This document shows, piece by piece, positions 35,385-46,745 of a stretch of 64,000 bases of DNA. Origin of the DNA: Paragonimus skrjabini miyazakii (lineage: Eukaryota; Platyhelminthes; Trematoda; Plagiorchiida; Troglotrematidae). The stretch is taken from NCBI GenBank assembly GCA_014338405.1, contig JTDE01021187.1, positions 32,844 through 96,843 on the forward strand, in the 5' to 3' direction. The notes under the pieces were generated by a model that saw only the letters and a list, made by a program, of their open reading frames with translations, had not been told where the DNA came from and did no database searches. The translations under genes were made by a program, and so were the position numbers. Positions within the stretch are counted from its first letter, which is position 1. Every line of letters begins with the position of its first letter.

Positions 35385-36716
35385 CTGAAAGATAAACGAA
35401 TTTATGTAAAGTGATCCATCGTTTTCAAACATTGATCAATTCAACATGACGTCATGTTTTACCACTACACAGCAATTGAAAACATTTAATTTCGCAGTAC
35501 TTGATCTTGTCTAGATAAAGTAGTATTCATCATTCGAGCCTCCTCCAATACGCCTTTAGTGTATCTATATGTAATATTCGGAATCAGGGACTTCGAGTAG
35601 CTCTAGAAATTGAACTCGGATTAAAACCTCCCACGTGAGTAATAAGGAGAAGACTTCGTACTGGTTGCAGTAAGCAATTCTTCTCTATGAGACAAGAAGC
35701 CGCATTCATAGATGTACAACAGTATTAAAGAAATCACAGTTTGCCATTGGCTGATCGTATTGGCACATACAAAGTCACAAACTGTATTTTAACCAATGCA
35801 ATACAGAACAAACAATGAGTGAATAACAGAAAGCGTAACACTAAGGCTGTTCTTCCAATCCTGATGTGGTACCTTTAACGCGATGTTTGGATCGGCCCCC
35901 TGTTAGACCTATTGTACCGGGGCTTGGATAAGCGGTGAATAGGGTAGATTTTCACCAAATAATACTATGGCGTGGAATTACCAAAATTTTCCATAGTATC
36001 GGCAACCTTGACGTAACAGCGCTCAGATGGTTGAAATACTGCAGTGATGGAGAGGAGGTATTTTGTGCCGACGTACTCTATGAAGTTGCTGGCAGGTATA
36101 TCTCATCTGGTGACAAATTTCGAAGAGAGACAGCAACCAATTAGACTATACTGGACAGCGATTGATAAATCAAACTTCACTAACGCGACAACGCATCACG
36201 CGTCTAATTTGAGCTTCAGCATGATTGCTCGCCGTGTGTTTGCCACACCAACCATCATGTGAGAGATCTGATGGTTCAAGGTCAATGAGCTCGGAAAGTA
36301 CTGGTAGTAGAAATAGACTACGCATCACGTGATGGCACACGAGATGCAGACAGCACACGTGTGCCCGCGTGCACGATATCACACGCGAATTTAGGACAAC
36401 GGACCATCGGGTTATGACAAACCGAACGTAGCCAACACGTTATCTTGACAGGGAGATATGTTAATTGGGTGTCCTGCTAGTTTGAACTGGAACTTCGCTA
36501 GAATAACCGCAAAGATCATCCTAGTCGACTAAATGTATTTGTGTTGGACAGTTGCAGACTGTGCTCCTTAGGTTCCGATGTGTCTGCGATTACATATGGA
36601 ACTTGAAGCACAGACACTTTATGAAACCATTCTTGTATTCCGACGGTGCCCGTTCGATGGATCAGCAGAACAGAAAGTTATCATTCGCGTAAGCTTTGAT
36701 GACTGAAATAAAGTTT
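35385..36716. other. Unassigned stretch
   Basis: Short frames only (35935-36262 plus). Nothing recognised. Confidence 0.45.
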
Positions 36717-37118
36717 TCACAAGATCAGAGACCATCTTGGCTGCACAACTGTTGTCAGGATGCCTACAGTATAGAAAAATATACCTGCCGGTCTTTCAGA
36801 GAAGTTGATGGTACGGTGAAGTTCAGTCATTCTGAACTGTTTACTGTTTACATTCTCAGCATCAGTCATACATAAATTTAATATTCCATGAAGAAGGCAG
36901 ACATCAATGAGCAATGTTTGTGATGTTAAAAAAAACCTGTACACGTGATTTTTGAAAGTATGCCTCAGAAATTTACTGATTTCACAAAACCAACTGAAAG
37001 AAAAGAGAATAAATAATGCTGATGAATTGGGCCATACAAATTCCATACCAGCATTTTCAATTCTGTGTACTCTATCGGCTAACACTCGAATGATGGACAG
37101 ATTTTGGTTTATCACCAT
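36717..37118 (-). other. 133-codon minus-strand open frame, unassigned
   Basis: Open through 36717-37118. The first part (NLSIIRVLADRVHRIENAG) looks coding-like and ends at a GTATGG donor candidate, while TTCTCTTTTCTTTCAG downstream is a strong acceptor. However, joining them does not keep an open phase. It could be two exons of different phase or chance. No domain recognised. Confidence 0.2.
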
Positions 37119-37648
37119 TGTAAATCTTCCTGTACGACACCCATCGGTTTAATTAATTCTGTGACTAGATTTCTTAAGTCCACAGCAGACAAACATTGAT
37201 TTGTTGCCAAATGTGGGGAAAAAACTGGATGCTAGCTAGCGAAAAAAGAAGAGAACAACATGGAAACCAAGAAAGGATTGTATACAATTCTAAACTAGTC
37301 ACTGTATTTACCTGTGTACACTGCCTTGTTGTATTGTACCACGCGTGATTAAGTCTGGACCAATTGCGGTGCTCCTCCCTAACTTTATCTCCTCCTCTCA
37401 AACGGACTTTGTTTGAGTAGTCAGGTTCACATTAAAAGTACATTTGATTCGCTAAGCGTCGGTCAACTTCCGAGTGCATTGGAAAAATGTTTTCTACTGA
37501 CTTCTGATGACTGAGAGTGCACTGTTGATACGGTATTCTGTGTACGACTATGAATTTTCAGCAAACGCATGGTAGCCGTTCCTTGCTCTTGAACACACCT
37601 GTTAATCCCTATCCTCTGCGCACGATTTTTGATCTGATTGCTTCTCAC

Positions 37649-37947
37649 TATAGTGAGGATGAGCGATCGTAATATACTACTCAGACGACTACTATTCAGT
37701 AGTAGCACCAGAGCATATATTTTGACATCGAACAAGCCGCAGGAAAAATGATGAAAGAAACATCGGAGTGCAACATCGCCCAAAATGGTCCTTGCTACGT
37801 CTGGTCTCTGTGGCAACCGAGACGGTCTGGGCCGAGTACAGTACGCAAATGAGTGTTTTTGTTTGTGGTCCTTTTTAAGCACTAAACCTATGTGTTGTTT
37901 TCTCGAATAAATGAACATCGTGCCATCCGCGTTTTTGGTTCATAACA
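37649..37947 (+). mobile_element. Solo LTR, family A
   Basis: 299 bp from TATAGTGAGGATGAGCGATCG to CATAACA, matching the LTR at 45190-45503. Flanks TCAC and TTAC, one mismatch in four. Contains ATATATTTTGAC, GCAAATGAGTG and an AATAAATGA block. The 151-codon minus frame across it is a shadow. Confidence 0.7.
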
Positions 37948-40429
37948 TTACGACTAGTATGTTCTATGGCACTTTCATGATAATATGCTTCCTTGACAAA
38001 GGCACGCACAAGACGAGCAGTCTCGGGATCGGCGCCAAAAGTGGTGCACTCCACAGGTGTCACGATGTGCATTGATTGTATTGTAGTGACCTGGAGATAT
38101 CCCCGGTGTGCCTGTTGTATGATGTGTGAAATCCTTCCTAAAATCTCAGCTCACATTGTACAAAGGACCTTAAGGATCTTTGCCTGCCGTCTGCTTGACG
38201 CATGTGATCGCGCTTGTTTGTTTGTATACTTGTCGGCCTATGCGCGTCAAGGACGCCATACACATTCTTCCGGCTTGCTCGCGCGCTCGGCGGTCGGATC
38301 CTCAGTCTCCCCAGCTATTTCGCGTATCGGTGTCGCTTAGCGCTGATCGAGACCATTTGTAATTATCATATCCACAATTACCTGTATTTTTATTTCGCGT
38401 CTGGTATTATTGCGTATACCTGAGGAAACGTTAATTTAGTGCACGTCCGCACTAAAGTGCCATTGTGCTAGTGGGGTTATTTACCGTTTTGAAAGAACTG
38501 ATCGTTTGTCATTGAAATTATATTATAGTGATCAACGATCATATGGCTTCCCCGAGGGTTACAGTTGCAACCATGTTTCTCAGTTTGTCTGTTCTGCATG
38601 CATGTTTCTATGTATGCCCACCATTAGTGGTCTGATACGAACTCGGCACCATTTTATTCAGTCGTATATGTAGTTAGGCTAATCGCATGCTCACTCCTGC
38701 TCACGACTTATCAATAATTCTAATTCGGGAAATCATTTCGAGTGTTGTTTAACTTACTCGAACATTTTGAACACCTTTCATCTAAGGCGGTTCTGAGTGT
38801 CTCCAATTAGGTGTCAACGGGTCTCATGCTTTTTCTATTCCTTTCTTTGTTGTCATTATTGATTCCAAGATTCGTATGCTTATCGTGTTTCCGAATACAA
38901 TTGGAAATATACTCTTTGATTTCAAACTCTACCGCATTCTTTTAGTTGAGGTCACAGTTCAATTGCTGTGCACGAAAGACGTTTTGAATTGTCAGTGAAC
39001 GAGACTCAAGTGTATATGCACTTGTCCATCACAACATCAACCCTAATTCACTCAGTATGCTAATTACAATTAACCAGTCTTCTTCTTGCTTTGTACTGTT
39101 CCAGTACGGCGACAGAATTCAGTTAAAAGACAGAAAGGGAAAACAAACTTCCCCTTTTGTTTCCCCACGACAGTATTTCTAATCGCAAATAAAGTTCTTT
39201 AAAGGGAAATTAGGTTTAAAGGAGTTGGTTTGATTGTAAGCTGTCAGTGTTGTTTGCTAACGGACTGATGGAGTATGCATGTTCGGATGTGGACACGTTT
39301 GATCTTCAGTCAGTATGACGGAGACGAAGTGATCAGTCTACAAATGAGGACGGAAACTCGGATTTAGATAACAAGCTCCTTATCTAACTGAACAACATTC
39401 GCATGATAGGTTGTTACCACTTCATTTGCTAAGTTTAGGCATAAATACCCAGAAAGGATATGCTGTACAGATAAACTGCAATCCGTTAACAAAACTTGAG
39501 CCTAGTGTTAATTTACAGTGTTAGCTGACCCTGAAGTGGAATTGATTTCGATGACTGCTATCGTATATGAGTGATTTTTAGCCTGTAGCAGTCCAAATGC
39601 TTTACTATTCAGTAGCGATGTAAAATATACATCAGTTGTTTTTTGACAAATTCGAGAATTTAAACTCAAAAGGTAAGCCATGTTTGTGATATCGTCGATC
39701 TCTACTGAAGAAATTACTATGCCTCCATCTGGACAGCATGAGCACCTCCGAAGACCGGTTGCAGTTGACTGTTCTGATATGACTTAATTTGGGTTCACCT
39801 CTTAGCTAAGCGTATTGTTGCATTTTACCATAGTCTAAAATTCATCAGTTATTTTCAGTTGATCGACAAATTAGTTCCCAGTCATTGTGGATCCCGATAG
39901 GTCTTATCGATCATTAGCAAAGAGGTGGCTAGCTGATTTGGCTTTGTTAGGCCTTTTCAGCACCATTCTCGCATGGAAGTGGATCCAACCATCCGTGAAG
40001 TGAAACAGTCAAGGGAAGCAATTTACAAACTTTCCTGCAAACCCCGTGACTGCTACCACATGAGCTACTGGCCAAGTGTTCAGTCAACCTTCTTTATACA
40101 TATACCAGACTCGTTGTTATCGTGTTCTCGGCCTAAGTTGAGTTGATGAGGGTCAGCAAGATCGAAATAACTGTCTGTCACTGTACTGGGACTATCTGCT
40201 TGTCTGAGGGGATACGGTCCATTTCACGACAACAGGTTACAATCGTCCCAGTCACTGGCGCTGGAAATGATGTGGGTTTTCACACACTTCTGGTCTCCTT
40301 ACGATCGATATTCTTTTTGTTTCGGCTTATGAGGCAGAGAGAGAAAGCCGGACAAAGATACACAACAGCAACCGTTGATCAGTAATTCTTGTGGTCTTCT
40401 GAGCATTGTGCGGTACGAATGCATCAGGA
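37948..40429. other. Unassigned stretch of about 2.5 kb
   Basis: A GC-richer patch at 38190-38340 has overlapping open frames in three phases and is probably part of a repeat I cannot name. A minus-strand tRNA-like fragment lies at about 40020-40075 (A box-like TAGCTCATGTGG) without a proper B box or acceptor stem. Confidence 0.4.
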
Positions 40430-41300
40430 GCTCTGTTTTTATTTGAAGATAGCAGACGATTTTCCCTATATACTATGAATATCCAGTTTTATTCAAAAGT
40501 ACATTTTCCTGTTATGAGAAGTCCAGTGAAGCCCGTGCTTACTGATATTTCTATGGTACAATCAGAACGACAGGCAACAGACAACTTGTCATTCCATAAT
40601 GTTTTGCAATCCATATTCTGGGTACGTGTATTCCGTGTGCATGTGATTTACGACAACATGCTGATCGGCTCCATGTACCATTCAGTGACCTTCAATAGTT
40701 TCATTCTATACTGAAACTCAGGAAGAAACATTCACTTTGCTTGTTAAATGCAGAGCTGTTTTTCAATGATGGCATACTTATTATGAGAAGAGAGTATAGG
40801 AAACTCACTTGGACTGAGCAGTATATTCATTGTCGCCCAAACCATTTTATTCAAGAGGATTCGCACGATTTGCTTTCTTACATATCTTACGGAAAAGTAA
40901 TGTTTTATACACAAAATGTCTATACGAAAAGATTACCTCACACGCTTTGATGATATACACGCTAGAGGAAGGTCAGTAGGGTGATTGCCACAAACAACGG
41001 CTCGCAAACCTATAGATGTATTCCTATCGTACGGAAGTCAATTGAAAAGTACATCCATTCGGCAATGACGAAAAATACCATGAGATCGATGGACAACGCC
41101 AATGAACTAGGGCACAATCACATGACTCGGATACTTCGTACATCGAAAAAAGTCTCAGGCAATTCACTTCTCATCGCTTACATTATTTACAAATTTACTT
41201 TTAAGTGTAAACTCAAGCGGATCAGCACAATGATGAGAACCTTTGAAAAATACGCATTGAAACACGTTCCAAGACGGTCACTCAGTAACAAAGCTTAAAT
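40430..41300 (+). pseudogene. Highly degraded PLE
   Basis: Successive plus frames resemble PLE blocks in the right order. About 40490-40560 reads VMRSPVKPVLTDISM, like motif B. About 40745-40850 reads RREYRKLTWTEQYIHC, like the VYRKQTWTSQYIHF block of the 24-kb PLE. About 41180-41210 reads YIIYKFTFKC, like the start of the GIY-YIG domain (YIIYEFSCEC at 42.8 kb). Catalytic residues are largely lost. An old insertion, closest to the PLE at 42.8 kb. Confidence 0.5.
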
Positions 41301-41864
41301 TGTTCAGTCTTTTGTCACGTGGTACCTGAACAAAAAGGATGTGCTGTACAAGTTGAGAATCCTTTTGGTGTTCAATCATTGGAAATATTTCGCCTTGTTC
41401 ACAAGCGATTGTGATATACTACCACTGACTTGTCATTTGTGTACAGAGGCACAGGATAGCTAATCTAGCATTATCGTTTTGTTAAGGCTTGGTAGACGTG
41501 AAGTACCGTTGTCTTTATGGATTATCCGCTTCAGTTTCAGTTATTCTGAACATACAGATGGTTTCATTTCTATTCCATCTTAGGCTACCTGTTAACTAAA
41601 ACAAACTCTCGCCTCTGCTATTGTTAGATACATGTTGTCTCCGTTGGTAGTTCGTCATTCGAATCATTTGAAATTTGGTTTTTAAACCTCATGGCAACTT
41701 ATTAAAGTGTTGACTGGTTTAAACATGTCTCTGATTTTTAGTTTCACTGTGATGAATGATTCTGTCTCGTTCCAGTTCCGTCTGAAATCATAAATGTCTA
41801 CCCGCCAGAGTCCACCTAACATAGCAGACTGGAGTAATCGAAATTTTTCTGCTGATGACCTGTT
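41301..41864. other. Unassigned stretch
   Basis: AT-rich, nothing recognised. Confidence 0.45.
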
Positions 41865-42180
41865 ATTCATTGACGAGTAGAATGGGTTTTGGTTTATATA
41901 AACTAAACATCACTCACAACTACTTGCGGTCGTCGCATTCCCATAGACATTTTAGTTCGAGCCTTTCACAACAGGCACCATACTTCAGTTTCGCTCTCGG
42001 TATAGCTCGTCAGTACTGCACAGCTTTGCCGTGGCTGGGACTATAGAACTTCGGTCACGATGTCATAAAGGAACCATATTCACCACTTCACCTTTGACCT
42101 CACATTAAGTATGACAAAATTGTCACACCTGAACGCTCAGTCACATTCGCTTATGAGTACCGCTCGGATTGTTCGATCAT
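41865..42180 (-). mobile_element. Hammerhead-bearing element, copy at 42.0 kb
   Basis: On the minus strand this copy has the AAGCGAATGTGACTGAGCG upstream part (about 42145), GTGAGGTCAA, a diverged tRNA-like head, the hammerhead and the tail with GAGTGATGTTTAGTTTAT. It keeps most of the family layout but lacks a visible inverted arm at the right. Target duplication not found. Confidence 0.65.
41976..42019 (-). ncRNA. Hammerhead ribozyme copy with altered helix III
   Basis: Minus strand: stem I GCAGTA, core CTGACGA, stem II GCT/AGC, GAAA, helix III ACT/AGT, base A at the cleavage position, stem I partner TGGTGC (five of six pairs counting G-U). One base shorter than the other copies. The core is intact and A is an allowed cleavage base, so it may still fold. 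Confidence 0.6.
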
Positions 42181-42742
42181 CTCGACAGGAGACAAGTAAC
42201 TGTCCCGTAAACTTTACTCAGTGACCCCACGATTATGGCTTCTTCTCAAGGTGAAGTCGCAAAATCATCAAATTGATTACTGGCGAATTATAGAGGTTTT
42301 TGGATAGCAAAATTTTGGTTGTTGTTAGAGTTCGTTACTTTGTGGATCAGTGCGTTTGTTATGAGCAAATGGTATCGAAGTTAAAAGATTAGGTTAGTTA
42401 TAAGAAGTACTCGAGTGTAACTATATCTTCTCGGTTTTGCCAAATAGTACCAGTGTAATGTAATAAATCACCAGAGGGACCGTTCCGTTGTAATTAAACT
42501 ATGGCTGTTCAGAAGACGTAGTAAGTAAAGGTTTAACCATTTTTATGCTCATTTAAAGAAGCAACTGCTTCTCGTGATTAATACTGGGTAAGCGTAGCTT
42601 GTCACTCGTTTTATAACCCTGTAATATTTTATATAAATTTATGCTCAAATAACATCTGGTTTACCTGATCGCGCCTGGTCTGTTCACAACTGGTGAAACA
42701 CCATTCTAATGAGCACAAACCGTCGTTTTTTCTTCAATTTAA
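42181..42742. other. Unassigned stretch upstream of a PLE
   Basis: No reverse transcriptase sequence is recognisable here, so the next PLE is 5'-truncated. Confidence 0.45.
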
Positions 42743-43192
42743 ATGTTTTCTACAGCCCAACTGGTCATGCTGTTCATTACCACCCGAGTTCCAACACCAC
42801 CGTTGAAAACATCGCTACCGCTCAACGCCAAATCTTACATCATCTACGAATTCTCGTGTGAGTGCCGGGCCACTTACATAGGCAGAACGGAGCGGCAGTT
42901 ACGTCATCGGGTCAACGAACACATTCCAGCTTGGGTTCGCAAAACGCTCATGGATACCACAATACCGGACTCAATTCAGAATGGGACAAGTCACAAGGAA
43001 CCAGTGTCATCGATCGCCCGTCACTTGTTGACCTGTTAACCCCAATTGCACCTGGAGAAGACGTTTCGGATACGTTACGCAACCACAAGTCGAAGGTTTC
43101 TTCGGTTTGTGGAGGCGGTAGCAATTAGCAAATGGAAGCCACCCCTCTGCGTACAGAAAGACTTGTTCGTCAGTACCAAATTGCCCTGGTGA
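42743..43192 (+). pseudogene. PLE GIY-YIG endonuclease with one internal stop
   Basis: One frame runs from 42743 to a stop at 43190-43192, broken only by TAA at 43037-43039. It reads YIIYEFSCECRATYIGRTER, RVNEHIPAWV, then after the stop RFVEAVAIS, LCVQKDLF and KLPW. These are the Y-I-G core, the Arg/His-rich helix, the catalytic Glu region and the typical C-terminal end. Lacks the reverse transcriptase. It differs from the 24- and 62-kb PLEs (LCVQK against LCSQK), so at least two PLE subfamilies are present. Confidence 0.85.
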
Positions 43193-43380
43193 TTGATGTG
43201 TATGGATGTGTGTGAGTGTGCGTGTGCTGGTGTGATTGCTGATTTTGTTGTTTAGCTTCACAATGCCCATTGAACTTTGCTATATAAACCCACAGACTGC
43301 AGTATGTACCTGATGAGATGCAGCCAAATGTGCTCGAGAGATACATTATGCAAAAAACTGTTTCTGACTTCTCTGTTTAA
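43193..43380 (+). repeat. PLE 3' end, shared with 63818-64000
   Basis: Starts with a GT-rich run, then GCTATATAAACCCACAGAC and TACCTGATGAGATGCAGC, and ends near CTGACTTCTCTGTTTAAA. The same 183 bp occur inverted at 63818-64000. The pair therefore defines the 3' end of this PLE subfamily. Confidence 0.75.
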
Positions 43381-43452
43381 ATGTTTATCAACAATGAGTG
43401 CAAAGGAAATCAACGGATGCCCTTTTATATTATCGATATCGATGATTCAGGA

Positions 43453-43454
<2 letters not shown>

Positions 43455-43494
<40 letters not shown>
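43455..43494. repeat. (AT)n microsatellite
   Basis: 20 uninterrupted AT units, within the intron downstream of the candidate exon at 43516-43741. Confidence 0.98.
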
Positions 43495-43496
<2 letters not shown>

Positions 43497-43515
43497 AATA
43501 AAGCGGCTAACTCAC

Positions 43516-43741
43516 CCGTCAACTTGAACGATTTGATCCATGCAAAAGGTTCGTTCGAGTATGACTGAATAATCCGCCTCAAAACATGCTCCAATTGTTG
43601 GTGAAGGTGACCTTCCGGTCTTAGGTCAACTTGTGATTCATTGATCCAGAGTTTGAGCAGAGATTCCTCAGAACTCAGTCGTATGACATCCACATTGTAA
43701 TCATAAGAATTCCAACCAAAATGTTTGAAATGCCAATAGAG
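43516..43741 (-). CDS. Candidate host exon beginning with an LYW propeller-like motif
   Basis: A 226-nt minus exon lies between a strong acceptor (a CT-rich tract ending CTCTTTGCCAG) and a consensus donor (GTGAGT). It is open throughout: LYWHFKHFGWNSYDYN, LLKLWINESQVDLRPEG, VLRRIIQSYSNEPFAW. Entry is phase 0 and exit phase 1. The LYW start follows naturally on the PRAIVNDP block of the next upstream exon, as in LDL-receptor class B repeats. The rest matches nothing I know. The splice signals on both sides make this one of the more credible exons. Confidence 0.55.
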
Positions 43742-43761
43742 CTGGCAAAGAGAGTAATGAC

Positions 43762-43783
43762 GAGAGAGAGAGAGAGAGAGAGA
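43762..43783. repeat. (GA)n microsatellite
   Basis: Eleven GA units on the plus strand. Read on the minus strand the CT run is part of the polypyrimidine tract before the exon at 43741, so length changes could affect splicing. Confidence 0.95.
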
Positions 43784-43977
43784 ATACTCAATCAGCCTAC
43801 GCATGGGAGCAAATTTAGATATGCAACTTGAGAACAATTTACAGTTGAGAGTGAAGCATTTCAATGATGGTTTACTTCTGACACTGAAAGTATTTGAAGG
43901 GATGAAGGCTCAGTTCACTACGACTGTGAAACTAATAAACCATAGGTATGGTGTACATGCTAAGTCAGCGGTGTTAA

Positions 43978-44336
43978 TTACGACTGAGCCAACGAAGGTG
44001 AAATAGGGTCGTTAACAATCGCTCTGGGATTCCGGGAGCGTGTGAACTGTTCATTCGAGTGACTGATTCTGATAGTTTGGTCTTTTGAATACTCAGTCCA
44101 GCCAGCCACATGTGCAAGGTAGTTGGTTGGACCCGAGGTAGACTGCTGTGCGTCAGTGAATTCGGAATCTTTTATGTCGATAACACCGTCTTTGGTCGTG
44201 GTAACACCAACTGTGTCTATGGCCAAACGATCCTGTGTGGACCAAAACAGTCGTCCAATTACCTCGACATCTAAAACCGATATTGTGGTTATAGGATAAT
44301 GGAACCAGTCGTCGGCATACTTTATCCGAGTTGTTT
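43978..44336 (-). CDS. Candidate host exon, YWTD-type (LDL-receptor class B-like) propeller segment
   Basis: A minus frame starts after an acceptor (AACGTTCTACAG) at 44336 and stays open to 43978. It reads IKYADDWFHYP, VLDVEVIGRLFWSTQDRL, ending NPRAIVNDPISPS. The LDV-x-GRLFW and NPRAIVNDP blocks resemble the G-x-IYWTD and PRAIVVDP motifs of class B repeats in LRP and nidogen-like proteins. The exon end is unclear: no GT donor fits the junction with the LYW of the next exon. The domain call rests on these two motifs alone. Confidence 0.45.
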
Positions 44337-44900
44337 CTGTAGAACGTTAGCTGTTGACTTGAATCGGGCGAAGGACACCCGATATTTTTATTTCTACCCC
44401 GCTGAAAACAAGTTACTGTGATAACAACCTATATAATTGATTCCAGCCCGACCATGATAATCACACTTCCATACACAACGGCTGAAACATAGTCATGTGC
44501 ATATTATTGAGTCCTCAGTGCCCGATCAGCCATGAGAATGACCTAAGGCAACGTTTGTGTGGAGCAGGTTACTAGAACACTTGAAGCGGAACCAGCAAAC
44601 AACGTGAGAATGGTCAAAAGCTGAACCGATAGGAATCGATTGACTTTCGTAGTCATGTCAGTTGCTGAATTAGAAGTCAAATGCGTAGACACTTTACACA
44701 GCTGACGCCAGATATGCACGCTAACTAAAGTGTTTCAAAGACGCGGGCACATGGGATGTCCAACAGTAAGTAACATCTGGAATAATTTTCACATCGACGA
44801 AGGTATTGACAGTGTAGAGAATGACTCCAACTTGACTCTGTCCAGAAAACAATTTACTTCCAACCAGAACAACTACTGATTGTGTCAAAAAGTTGGTTAA
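44337..44900. other. Unassigned, probably intronic
   Basis: No open frame of note between the candidate exon and the gypsy fragment. Confidence 0.45.
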
Positions 44901-44929
44901 CCTATTGCATTTTTTTTAGATAATCGTTA

Positions 44930-45189
44930 AGCGTCGTGTCATTTTCAACTTTCTGGTTTGTTCGGTAGTGGTAGTGGATCGCCGTGGTCCGGTGTATCTG
45001 ATCAAGAATGATAGGAATCAACATCGAGTGCACGGAAGCCAGCTTCGCAAATGGTACGACATCCCGAGCAGAATAGAATGTACGCCAGGAGCAGCAACGT
45101 CCCCGAGGCCAATACGCAGATCGTCAAGAGAGCGAAGGGAACCTGAACGGCTTTTGCTGCAGCTGGAACATTGTTTGCGGGGGGAGGAT
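44930..45189 (+). pseudogene. Gypsy pol C-terminal fragment with polypurine tract
   Basis: The frame 44968-45213 reads VVVDRRGPVYLIKN and the HRVHGSQLRKWYD block, nearly the same as the C-terminus of the gypsy integrase at 52015-52281 on the other strand. It ends at a purine run (GCGGGGGGAGGAT) directly before the LTR, the expected polypurine tract. Only the last part of pol is left; the element is 5'-truncated. Confidence 0.8.
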
Positions 45190-45503
45190 TGCAATGGAGT
45201 TGAGCGACCGTAACACACTACTCATACAACCGCTATTCAGTAGTAGGACCGGAGCATATATTTTGATATGGTAAAAGCTGCAGGAAAAGTGCGAGAAGGA
45301 AAATCAGAGTGCAGTATCGCCCATAGGAGTCCCCGCTACTTGATAGAACTGAGCACTGACGTCTGCGGCAGCCGAGACGGTCTGAGGCTGAATACCGCGT
45401 GCAAATGAGTGGTTTTGTTTCAGGTTTTGTTTCAATGCCTAACTCTTGTATTGCTTGGTCGAATAAATAACCCTTGCGCCATCCGCGTTCTTGGATCACA
45501 ACA
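45190..45503 (+). mobile_element. 3' LTR of a gypsy element, family A
   Basis: 314 bp, from TGCAATGGAGTTGAGCGACC just after the polypurine tract to GATCACAACA. CTAG follows, the same target tetramer as at the solo LTR 22893-23206. It carries an AATAAATAA block near 45466. This copy links LTR family A to the gypsy pol sequence. Confidence 0.85.
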
Positions 45504-45507
45504 CTAG

Positions 45508-45543
45508 TGTACTACTCATAACGAAACAGCCTGTCATACAACA
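45508..45543 (-). mobile_element. Terminal scrap of LTR family B
   Basis: Reverse complement of the first 36 bp of family B (TGTTGTATGACAGGC start, ATGAGTAGTACA end). It abuts the CTAG beyond the family A LTR, so the gypsy element apparently inserted into an older family B LTR. Confidence 0.6.
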
Positions 45544-45953
45544 GCAAGCAGCACACCACAGTGAAATATCCGTGTGCTCTGACTGCATAAAGTTGGACAC
45601 TGAATGGCCACCACGAACTTCAGTAATAAGATGATTTCCTGTCATTACGGATGGACGGCTGAAGAGAAAATGGTTCACCTTCATAGCTGATAACTTCAAC
45701 TGGACTAGTAATGCCGTGAATGCGTCTAGTGCATCGACAGAATAAACGAATGCATGTTGAAAATTCCACGCTCATACAGAGAAAAGAAAACTGGCCCACC
45801 TCATACTTATATAGCCATTTCAATTATTTTGATTATCTACTCATTGATCGTATGGGATTAGTTTAATTTTTTGAAGTGAGTGAACTACTCATACTGGACA
45901 TTAATCAAGACTGAGTTCTGACACTGGGAAAGTTTCGTTACCACTCGTTTTAT
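45544..45953 (-). other. Possible degraded or interrupted host exon
   Basis: Following CATTTTCTCTTCAG (ending about 45669), a minus frame reads RPSVMTGNHLITEV and SNFMQSEHTDISLWC up to the family B LTR border. It could be a host exon cut by the LTR or chance. No downstream partner. Confidence 0.25.
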
Positions 45954-46184
45954 CAAATTAACAATAAACCATAATTTCTCAACAAGATAATCCCCTGAAT
46001 CATATATTGTACATCATGAGGGCACGGGGTAATTCTCCGGTAGCTGATTTCAGCTCTATGAACAAATGTGAAACAGCCTAGCATGCGAATTGTACAAAGA
46101 TTTCCAGGCGTACAGCCTGAAGGTTGAACTGGGAATCGATTTGAGGTCAGCCTTGAAACGTTTGAGTTCACATGGACTGTAGTA
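45954..46184 (-). CDS. Candidate host exon, Cys-containing
   Basis: After the acceptor GAGATACTACAG (ending about 46184) the minus frame reads VNSNVSRLTSNRFPVQ, GCTPGNLCTIRMLGC and TPCPHDVQYM. Four closely spaced cysteines and an N-glycosylation site suggest an extracellular segment. A clear donor is missing (GTACAA near 46010 is weak). Same strand as the neighbouring exons. Confidence 0.35.
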
Positions 46185-46384
46185 TCTCGTTGGAAATGTA
46201 TTCAATCAGTTTGACAAAGTTTGCGAACGAAAAGACGTAAACGTACCGTACAGGATGGCTATTACTGCATATTTTCCTATAGCGATATTTGTTTATTTGT
46301 TACGAAAAATAATTACTATCGAGTTGCTGATAAGGAATATTTCGAACGAGTAGTTTGATAGATTCGATGGTTGAGATGAGATCC

Positions 46385-46640
46385 AATTGCGAAGAATCAG
46401 GGATTCGGCTGGATTTGAACAGGCAACAAAAACAGTATGCCGTGACGAGGCAGCTGATCCTCTGGACCATTTGGTGGATTCCGTATGAGACAGTGGGAGG
46501 GGTGAGTAGGAGAGTCCAAGTGTGAAATTTCCGAGCTCCTAGGTGTGGCTTCTTAGTTCAGCCGATAGAGTGCTTATCACATTTGGGCATACTGTTTCTG
46601 TTGCTTGTTCGAATCCAGCTGAAGTCTTGAGTTTTCGTAA
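46385..46640. mobile_element. Inverted tRNA-like SINE pair, older copy
   Basis: A minus tRNA-like part (about 46400-46452) faces a plus tRNA-like part (46547-46626: A box TAGTTCAGCCG, B box TGTTCGAATCC, acceptor GGCTTCT/TGAAGTC). Between them is TTTGGTGGATTCCGTATGAG, the same spacer as in the 56.4-kb copy. About 100 bp shorter than that copy through a deletion that removed the A box end of the minus half. Confidence 0.75.
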
Positions 46641-46745
46641 CAGGATCTCATAAGCGATATGTTGTTAACGGATAAGTCAGATACATATTTGTATCTCGAG
46701 ATCTAGTTGCACAATTAAATTTGAGAACCAACTTTAATTTCAAAA

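Noticed and set aside
37463..37918. 151-codon minus-strand open frame
   Set aside because: It lies on the opposite strand across a family A solo LTR and has no domain.
40020..40075. Possible tRNA gene on the minus strand (TAGCTCATGTGG)
   Set aside because: No matching acceptor stem, T arm or proper B box.
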